The notes beneath the pieces are model-generated. The model made no database searches. It had not been told where the DNA came from and worked only from the letters and a program-made list of their open reading frames with translations. Below, one piece after another: positions 1 to 4,605 of a stretch of DNA of 7,109 bases. A program made the position numbers and the translations under genes. The DNA comes from a bacterium (GTDB lineage Bacteria > Vulcanimicrobiota > Vulcanimicrobiia > Vulcanimicrobiales > Vulcanimicrobiaceae), in NCBI GenBank assembly GCA_021807065.1, contig JAKAPO010000121.1:1-7109 (forward strand), given 5' to 3'. The number at the start of each line of letters is the position of its first letter. Positions within the stretch are counted from its first letter, which is position 1.

Positions 1-2
1 AT

Positions 3-113
3 CGCTTCAAGCAATGGAGGCGCGTCGCGACGCGGTACGAAAAGCTGGCCGCGAACTACGCCGCCGTGATCCTTATCGCAGCAAGCATGCACTTCGTCAA
101 TCTACTACTTTGA
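3..113 (+). CDS. IS5-family transposase, C-terminal end (cut by left window edge)
   Basis: The plus-strand frame from base 3 reads RFKQWRRVATRYEKLAANYA, then a hydrophobic tail, and stops at TGA 111-113. The pattern 'FK.WRR.ATRYEKLA.NY' is the well-known C-terminal signature of IS5-type DDE transposases, lying just after the catalytic glutamate region. Only about 36 residues are visible, so the state of the rest (intact or broken) cannot be judged. It is convergent with allC, whose stop lies 26 bases downstream. The tail after LAANY is unlike the usual '...IWLR' ending and is rich in aliphatic residues, so the last codons may be diverged. Confidence 0.72.
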   Translation, partial: RFKQWRRVATRYEKLAANYAAVILIAASMHFVNLLL

Positions 114-125
114 AAACACGCCCTA
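112..125 (+). repeat. Putative right terminal end of the IS5-type element
   Basis: The bases GAAAACACGCCCTA follow immediately on the transposase stop. IS5-type elements usually end within a few to tens of bases after the transposase gene, with a short inverted repeat and a TA-containing target duplication. The position and the CTA at the edge fit that. The partner repeat lies outside the window, so the call rests on position only. Confidence 0.28.
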
Positions 126-139
126 GGAAACCTAACAGG

Positions 140-1360
140 CTAAACGACGAACTTGTCGGCTTCGGCGATCGACGCCGCAAGAGCCTCAACGCCGACCTCC
201 AAGTCTTCTGGCTTCGTCTCTTCATCGGGTACGTGGCTACGGCCGCCGACCGACGGCACGAAGATCATCGCCGTCGGCGCGATCTGCGCGAGGCATCGCG
301 CGTCGTGGCCAGCGCCGCTTGGTACGTTGATGGCGCGTTGCCCGATAGAGTCGATCGCGCGGCCGATGCAGTCGCGCAGTTTCGGGTCCATTGGAACCGG
401 CTGGCGAGATTCGAGACGCTCGATCGAGGTATGAAGACGCCGGCGCGCGTGCACGTCTGCGGCGGAATCGCGCAACGCCGATTCGACCGCGTCGATCGCC
501 GCGTCGACGGTTGAACGAATGTCGAGCGAGAAGACGGCGCGCATGGGAATTACGTTGGGTGCGTTTGGTTCCACCGCGATGCGACCGGCCGTCGCCACGG
601 TCTTCTCTTGTGCAGTGGCCGCACGTTCGACTGCGAGGATGATGTCGGCCGCTCCGCAGAGCGCGTCGCTGCGCTGTGCCATCGGAACGGTTCCAGCGTG
701 TCCGCTCTCCCCTTTGACCGTCACGCGATACCGGCGCTGCCCGGCGATTGCGGTGACGATGCCGAGCACGACTCCCTCCGCTTCGAGTACCGGCCCTTGC
801 TCGACGTGTAATTCCAAGTAGGCCGCAACGCGCGTGCCGTTGCGCGCGGGAACGTCGTCGAGCAATCCGCCCTCTTTCGACGCGAGCGCCTGCGCGAGAC
901 TCGTCCCCTCGCTGTCGACGAGCGCGAGCGCGCGCTGCATCTCGATGATCCCCGCGAACGCAGAGCTTCCCAAACATCCAAACGGAAAGCGGCCGCCCTC
1001 CTCACCGGCCCACGCGACGGCTTCAACGGAGTGCTCCGTCTGTGCGTTCCTGTCGTCGAGCATCTCGAGCGCGCAGAGTGCGGCGACGACGCCGTAGGCA
1101 CCGTCGTACGGGCCTCCGGTCGGCACGGTATCGAGATGCGAACCGACGAGTATCGGCGGCGCACCGGCGCGCGTGCCGTCGCGTCGCGCAAAGAGGTTTC
1201 CGAGGGGATCTTGGGTCAACGCGTAATTTCTCGCTCGCGCCAATGTCACGAACCACTTGCGAGCGGCGCGCTCCGCCGGCGTCGCGAGCGCGCGATCGAT
1301 GCCGTACTCCTGGCGTCCGATCTGCGCGAGCTCGCGCAGGCGTTCGACGACCGCGCTCAA
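140..1360 (-). CDS. allC: M20-family amidohydrolase, probable allantoate amidohydrolase
   Basis: This enzyme would hydrolyse allantoate to ureidoglycine, ammonia and CO2 in the cytoplasm, using two metal ions. Numbered from the TTG start (406 aa, usual family size about 410), metal ligands are visible at H75 and D77 in SHLDTVPTGGPYDG, D86, the pair E120/E121 in WAGEEGGRF, H185 in LELHVEQGP and H376 in GGRSHVPDEE. The lid/dimer motif GESGHAGTVPM is at 217-227 and PSGAGHDA at about 347-354. The open frame extends upstream to 1495, but those 45 residues are Arg-rich antisense-like sequence inside puuE. A TTG at 1360 overlaps the puuE stop as TTGA, with GGAG 11 nt upstream, and starts exactly where homology should begin. 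The family also includes N-carbamoyl-L-amino acid hydrolases and beta-ureidopropionases. The puuE coupling favours allantoate, but substrate is inferred. Confidence 0.86.
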   Translation of the reverse strand: MSAVVERLRELAQIGRQEYGIDRALATPAERAARKWFVTLARARNYALTQDPLGNLFARRDGTRAGAPPILVGSHLDTVPTGGPYDGAYGVVAALCALEMLDDRNAQTEHSVEAVAWAGEEGGRFPFGCLGSSAFAGIIEMQRALALVDSEGTSLAQALASKEGGLLDDVPARNGTRVAAYLELHVEQGPVLEAEGVVLGIVTAIAGQRRYRVTVKGESGHAGTVPMAQRSDALCGAADIILAVERAATAQEKTVATAGRIAVEPNAPNVIPMRAVFSLDIRSTVDAAIDAVESALRDSAADVHARRRLHTSIERLESRQPVPMDPKLRDCIGRAIDSIGQRAINVPSGAGHDARCLAQIAPTAMIFVPSVGGRSHVPDEETKPEDLEVGVEALAASIAEADKFVV

Positions 1361-1375
1361 TACGGTGGATGCTCC
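1357..1375 (-). promoter_or_regulatory. Ribosome binding site and TTGA stop/start overlap deciding the allC start
   Basis: Read on the minus strand, GGAG lies at 1375-1372, followed by 11 bases and TTG at 1360-1358. The puuE TGA occupies 1359-1357, giving a 4-base TTGA overlap typical of translational coupling. No ATG or GTG lies at a plausible place nearby: the next two valine codons are both GTC. Confidence 0.65.
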
Positions 1376-2262
1376 GCGATCCAATGGCGCGCGATGTCGA
1401 CGCGCTTGCAGATCCACACGCCGTCGTGGGCGAGCACGTGATCGAGAAAACGTTCGAGCGCGGCACTGCGTCCCGGTCTTCCGGCAAGACGGCAATGCAA
1501 CCCGACGGACATCATCTTCGGGTGAGTTGTGCCTTCCTTGTAGAGTACGTCAAAGGTATCGCGCATGTATTCGAAGTAACCCGACGGCGCCGAGAACCCG
1601 GGTGCCACCGCAAACTTCATGTCGTTGACGTCGAGCGTGTATGGGATTACGAGGTGGTGTCGTCCCGCGACGCGCACCCAATAGGGAAGGTCGTCGTCGT
1701 AGGCGTCGGAGTCGTAGAGAAATCCTCCCTCTTCGACGACGAGCCGGCGCGTGTTGACACTGGGCGCATATCTGCAATACCAGCCGTAGGGGCGCTCTCC
1801 GACGGTGCGCTCGATCGAGGCAATCGCGCGGCACATCTGCTCACGCTCCTGCGCTTCGCTCATCTCCGCGAAGTTGATCCAGCGCCAGCCGTGCGAGCAC
1901 ACCTCGTGTCCGGCTTCGCGGATTGCCTGCGCGGCGTCGGGATTGCGTTCGAGGGCAAGAGCGGCGCCGAAAACGGTGACCTTGATGTCGCGTTCCGCAA
2001 AGATGCGCATGAGACGCCAGAAGCCGGCACGGCTTCCGTACTCGTAAATTGATTCGACGATGAGATCGCGTTTGCCGTGACCGAGCGAGGCGCCCGGCAC
2101 TTCGGAGAGATACGTTTCCGAAGCCGGATCGCCGTCGGGGATCGAGTACTCCGAGCCCTCCTCGTAGTTCATGACGATCTGCACGGCGATGCGCGCGCCG
2201 CCGGGCCACTTCGGGTTTGGCGGGTGCGCACCGTAGCCGACGAGATCGCGTGGGTACGGCAA
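1357..2262 (-). CDS. puuE: Allantoinase, PuuE type (polysaccharide-deacetylase fold)
   Basis: PuuE-type allantoinases open the hydantoin ring of allantoin to give allantoate. They belong to the NodB/polysaccharide deacetylase superfamily and are unrelated to the metal-dependent AllB allantoinases. The 301-residue product starts YPRDLVGYG (3-11), the hallmark N-terminus of this family. It has NYEEGSE at 32-38, the HEVCSHGWRW block at 119-128, SDAYDDDLPYW at 185-195 and VGLHCRLAGRPGR at 253-265, with a conserved histidine at 256. Length is close to the usual 300-310. The only possible start is TTG 2262, since the codon just upstream in frame is TAG, the stop of the coiled-coil gene. No Shine-Dalgarno sequence precedes it (the minus strand reads CTTCTTTCACAAGTAG), so translation probably depends on re-initiation or readthrough. 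It is followed by allC with a 4-base overlap, which makes a two-step allantoin pathway. Confidence 0.9.
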   Translation of the reverse strand: MPYPRDLVGYGAHPPNPKWPGGARIAVQIVMNYEEGSEYSIPDGDPASETYLSEVPGASLGHGKRDLIVESIYEYGSRAGFWRLMRIFAERDIKVTVFGAALALERNPDAAQAIREAGHEVCSHGWRWINFAEMSEAQEREQMCRAIASIERTVGERPYGWYCRYAPSVNTRRLVVEEGGFLYDSDAYDDDLPYWVRVAGRHHLVIPYTLDVNDMKFAVAPGFSAPSGYFEYMRDTFDVLYKEGTTHPKMMSVGLHCRLAGRPGRSAALERFLDHVLAHDGVWICKRVDIARHWIAEHPPY

Positions 2263-2265
2263 CTA
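2260..2265 (-). other. In-frame TAG|TTG junction between coiled-coil gene and puuE
   Basis: The minus strand reads AAG TAG TTG CCG TAC. The TAG ends the coiled-coil protein and the very next codon, in the same frame, is the only available start of puuE. There is no spacer and no ribosome binding site. Either the terminating ribosome restarts at TTG, or some readthrough makes a fusion of the membrane-anchored coiled coil with PuuE. Confidence 0.6.
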
Positions 2266-2487
2266 CTTGTGAAAGAAGATGGCGAGTAAGATGGTGAGCC
2301 ACGAACCGCCGATGACGTAGAACATGTTGTGAATCGATGACCGCATCTCACGGACGTCAGCACGGATCTCGCGAATGTCATCGCGAATCGCATCGAACTG
2401 GCGATCAACCGCATCGAAGCGGCGATCGATCACATCGAAGCGGGTTTCGAGCTTGGTCAGCCGGGGCTCCCACGGCTCAGACGTCAT
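2263..2487 (-). CDS. Small coiled-coil protein with C-terminal membrane segment, unknown function
   Basis: I do not recognise a named family. From the second ATG (2487) the product is 74 residues; an upstream in-frame ATG at 2496 would add MGT. The later start is preferred because a perfect -10 box overlaps the first ATG and would place +1 at about 2487-2488, giving a leaderless mRNA. Residues 16-50 are five seven-residue units (RFDVIDR, RFDAVDR, QFDAIRD, DIREIRA, DVREMRS) with hydrophobic residues at regular heptad positions, so a coiled coil is expected. The end is a single hydrophobic helix (about FYVIGGSWLTILLAIFF) followed by HK, like a tail-anchored protein. The stop TAG touches the puuE start in frame. 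It may tether or scaffold an enzyme at the membrane, but that is speculation. Confidence 0.62.
   Translation of the reverse strand: MTSEPWEPRLTKLETRFDVIDRRFDAVDRQFDAIRDDIREIRADVREMRSSIHNMFYVIGGSWLTILLAIFFHK
2338..2442 (-). repeat. Five imperfect 21-bp coding repeats (heptad units)
   Basis: Within the coiled-coil gene the minus strand repeats a unit like CGCTTCGATGnGnTnGATCG about every 21 bases. The first three units are the closest copies (TTCGATG recurs exactly 21 bases apart) and the last two have diverged. One unit encodes one heptad, which suggests growth of the coiled coil by tandem duplication. Confidence 0.6.
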
Positions 2488-2503
2488 CGTCCCCATTATA
2501 CCA
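2487..2503 (-). promoter_or_regulatory. Extended -10 promoter for the coiled coil-puuE-allC operon, likely leaderless
   Basis: The minus strand carries TGGTATAAT at 2503-2495, a perfect match to the extended -10 form TGnTATAAT. The hexamer is at 2500-2495. Counting its last T as -7 puts +1 at 2488, next to the A of ATG at 2487, so the transcript would begin at or one base before the start codon. The -35 region with 17-bp spacing (TAGGGA at 2523-2518) is a poor match, as is common for extended -10 promoters. It sits in the 24-33 bp gap behind the DUF6582-like gene. Confidence 0.6.
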
Positions 2504-2520
2504 TACGGGCATGCCGCTCC

Positions 2521-2775
2521 CTAGGCGACCAGGTCATGCCAAGGATGTGCGTTCAGATGAACGCTGTAGTACTCGGCAGCGGCTTTGATGTTTTCGAAGG
2601 CCTGCGCGCGTTCGGCATTGTCGACGCCGTCAACCTGCGAGAAGCGGGCGATCGCGCTGCGCACGTGCGCCGCATCGGTCAGCGGCTCTTTCCGATCGGC
2701 CGGGAATGCGAATGCGCTGGAGGAGAGATGCGAGCGCGACTCGTGCGCGCGCGGCGGTTTCCGAGTGATTTCCAT
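2521..2775 (-). CDS. Small DUF6582-like protein of unknown function
   Basis: The 84-residue product has the core SSAFAFPADRKEPLTDAAHV at about 19-38, followed by RSAIARFSQV, then a helix ENIKAAAEYYSVHL. This pattern (SAFAFP..RKEPL.DA.HVR.AIARF.QV) recurs in small uncharacterised bacterial and phage-associated proteins that I recall as DUF6582. The name is from memory. The function is unknown and no catalytic motif is obvious. It follows psuG by 7 bases on the same strand. There is no Shine-Dalgarno sequence before ATG 2775. Instead a CATAAT box is spaced to start transcription at that A, so it may have its own leaderless transcript as well as readthrough from psuG. N-terminal residues 1-18 are basic and probably disordered. 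Confidence 0.7.
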   Translation of the reverse strand: MEITRKPPRAHESRSHLSSSAFAFPADRKEPLTDAAHVRSAIARFSQVDGVDNAERAQAFENIKAAAEYYSVHLNAHPWHDLVA

Positions 2776-2787
2776 ACGGCGATTATG
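2775..2787 (-). promoter_or_regulatory. Candidate leaderless promoter for the DUF6582-like gene
   Basis: CATAAT (one mismatch from TATAAT) lies at 2787-2782 on the minus strand. Taking 2782 as -7 puts +1 exactly on the A of ATG 2775. The -35 is weak: the nearest CTGTCA match has a long spacer of about 19 bp. It overlaps the psuG stop codon. The same geometry occurs at 2500-2495, which raises the plausibility. Confidence 0.35.
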
Positions 2788-3700
2788 GATTGCTGTTGCG
2801 GAAGCATGACAGGGCGATTGCGGCGGCGAGACGCGCGTTGGAACGGACGAGCGCGATATTGGCTTCGAGACTGCGGCCGCCGCTGAGCGTGAGGATCCGG
2901 TCGAGGAGCCAGGGCGTGAGCGCCTTGCCGTGGACGTTTGCAGTATCGGTCTCCGCGATCGCCGCGCGGATGAAGCCTTCCATCTCCGCTCGTGGGATCT
3001 CGTCGCGAACGGGAATGGGGTTAGCGATCACGATACCGGTTTCGAATCCGAGTGCATAGTGGGTACGAATGAGCCGAGCGGCGTCCTCCGGTGAGTCGAC
3101 CCGCAGTGAGAGCGGTAGACCGCTGCTCCGGCTCCAGAAAGCGGGAAACTCATCGATACCATAGCCGATGACGGGGACGCCGCGGGTCTCCAGCGCTTCG
3201 AGTGTCTTCGGGAGGTCGAGTATTGCTTTCGCTCCCGCGCAGATGACGGTCACCGGCGTAGTCGCAAGTGCCTCGAGATCTCCCGACACGTCCATCGTCT
3301 GCTCGGCACCGCGGTGCACGCCGCCGATGCCACCCGTCGCAAATACCTCGATGCCGGCGAGCGAAGCGCACCGCATCGTTGCGGCAACGGTGGTAGCTCC
3401 CGACTTTCCGGAGGAGATCGCGTAGGCGAGATCGGCGCTGCTCAGCTTGAGCATCGGCTCGCGAGCGACGCGCGTCAAGCGTTCATCGCTCAAACCGACG
3501 TGGATGGCGCCGTCGAGCACTGCGATCGTTGCCGGCGTTGCACCGGCCTCGCGCACGATTCGTTCCACCTCGCGCGCGGTCTCGAGGTTCTGTGGATACG
3601 GCATGCCGTGCGAAAGGATCGTCGTCTCGAGTGCGACGATAGGAGTGCCGCTGCGCCGCGCGTCCGCGACCTCGTCAGCGAAGCGTAGGAACTGCTCCAT
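2783..3700 (-). CDS. psuG: Pseudouridine-5'-phosphate glycosidase
   Basis: PsuG cleaves the C-C glycosidic bond of pseudouridine 5'-phosphate to give uracil and ribose 5-phosphate. The 305-residue protein has the family blocks in order: VALETTILSHGMPYP (22-36, E25), ATGGIGGVHRGAE (121-133, H129), DVSGDLEAL (137-145, D141), CAGAKAILDLPKTLEALE (154-171, K158, the lysine expected to form the covalent ring-opened ribose intermediate), FPAFWSRSSGLPL (185-197), ANPIP (226-230), HGKALTPWLL (257-266) and NIALVRSNARLAAAIA (281-296, N281). The spacing between H, D, K and N is the same as I recall for the E. coli enzyme. The start ATG 3700 puts the protein at normal length and overlaps the psuK end by 26 bp, with no strong ribosome site, so translation is probably coupled to psuK. 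Confidence 0.95.
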   Translation of the reverse strand: MEQFLRFADEVADARRSGTPIVALETTILSHGMPYPQNLETAREVERIVREAGATPATIAVLDGAIHVGLSDERLTRVAREPMLKLSSADLAYAISSGKSGATTVAATMRCASLAGIEVFATGGIGGVHRGAEQTMDVSGDLEALATTPVTVICAGAKAILDLPKTLEALETRGVPVIGYGIDEFPAFWSRSSGLPLSLRVDSPEDAARLIRTHYALGFETGIVIANPIPVRDEIPRAEMEGFIRAAIAETDTANVHGKALTPWLLDRILTLSGGRSLEANIALVRSNARLAAAIALSCFRNSNP

Positions 3701-4577
3701 GAGTCTCGACGGCGCGTGCGGCGAGTAGCATGCCAGCGCGCACGGCGCTTTCTATGTTGGCGCCCTGTAGCAGAGCATGGAGTGTGCCGGCGATCAGAGC
3801 GTCACCGGCACCTGTTGTGTCGACGGGCGATGCGAGTGCTGCTGGGAAGGCGAGGCAAGGTCTTGAGGCACGTCCCCCGACGTCGGTCGGTGCTAGTGTA
3901 CCTTCCTCGCTCGGGATGACAAGAACACCGGCCACGCCTCGAGAAGCGATCGTGCACCTTGCGCGACCTGCTAGGGCTACGGATTCCGCTTCATTTACGA
4001 AGAGCAGATCGAGGTTTGAAAGGTCCTGCGGTAAGCGCCGCACTTTTACGACGCTTGTTCCATCGATCGCGAGTTTCCACAACGAAGAGTTACGGCGGTC
4101 GATACACGTTGCGAGCAATTCCGCCGGCAGATTGCAGTCGAGAAAGATCCACGCAGCATCGGCGCTCGCCGCCAGCCAGCGATCGAGATCCGCGATGGTC
4201 AAAGCTTCGACTGCGCGCATGTCCGAAGCGCCGGCAAACAACTCTCCCTCCGGTCCGACGATGGCGGCGTACTGCGGCGTAGCGTACGCGTGGCTCATGA
4301 TAACGCTGGAGACGTCGACTCCGGCTGCGATAAGATGTTCGAGCAATTTGCCTGCGTCGTCGTCATCGCCAACGACCGAGCAGAGCGAAACCTCTGAACC
4401 GAGCCGCGCCAGATTCTCTGCAACGTTTCGCGCGACGCCACCGAACGAAAGCGTGCAGTCTGCCGGGTTCGAGGTTCCGGCTAGCGCGGTCTCATTCGTG
4501 CGAAAGATCCGGTCGACACATGCAGCTCCGACACAGACGATCTCAGCAACGCTCTGAGGCGCTTTCCTCGACGTCAC
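3675..4577 (-). CDS. psuK: Pseudouridine kinase, PfkB family
   Basis: PsuK phosphorylates pseudouridine at the 5' position with ATP, making the substrate of PsuG. This 300-residue PfkB-fold protein shows the first PfkB signature FGGVARNVAENLARLG (45-60), a form typical of PsuK, and the second signature DTTGAGDALIAGTL (253-266) with the catalytic base D259 and the anion hole GAG. VNEAESVAL (194-202) matches the usual 'NE.E' block. The start is GTG 4577, because homology begins near residue 12 and no ATG lies in frame nearby. No Shine-Dalgarno sequence is seen, and the S9 peptidase stop is only 28 bases upstream, so it is probably translated from the same mRNA. Sequence alone could not exclude a ribokinase-like sugar kinase, but the psuG overlap makes PsuK the firm choice. 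Confidence 0.92.
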   Translation of the reverse strand: MTSRKAPQSVAEIVCVGAACVDRIFRTNETALAGTSNPADCTLSFGGVARNVAENLARLGSEVSLCSVVGDDDDAGKLLEHLIAAGVDVSSVIMSHAYATPQYAAIVGPEGELFAGASDMRAVEALTIADLDRWLAASADAAWIFLDCNLPAELLATCIDRRNSSLWKLAIDGTSVVKVRRLPQDLSNLDLLFVNEAESVALAGRARCTIASRGVAGVLVIPSEEGTLAPTDVGGRASRPCLAFPAALASPVDTTGAGDALIAGTLHALLQGANIESAVRAGMLLAARAVETHGAVPTLR

Positions 4578-4605
4578 TCGGTGCGCGAGTACTTGGCGTG
4601 ACAGA

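Noticed and set aside
114..142. Short inverted repeats AGG-TTT-CCT and CCT-GTT-AGG after the allC stop as a terminator
   Set aside because: Stems are only three base pairs and no T-run follows, so this does not support a Rho-independent terminator.
14..514. Plus-strand 166-residue open frame at the left end
   Set aside because: It runs from the IS5 fragment in a different frame into the antisense of allC, has Arg/Asp-rich shadow composition and shows no motif.
1361..1495. N-terminal extension of allC to ATG 1495
   Set aside because: The added 45 residues are Arg-rich out-of-frame sequence of puuE and extend beyond the family's normal N-terminus. The TTG at 1360 gives a 4-base overlap and the normal length.
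1042..2052. 336-residue plus-strand open frame across puuE and allC
   Set aside because: Its first third is Arg-dominated and it crosses the puuE/allC boundary. No family motif is visible and both minus-strand genes are firmly identified.
3730..4557. 275-residue plus-strand open frame antisense to psuK
   Set aside because: It has a Ser/Arg/Ala-rich shadow composition without motifs, while psuK carries both PfkB signatures on the other strand.
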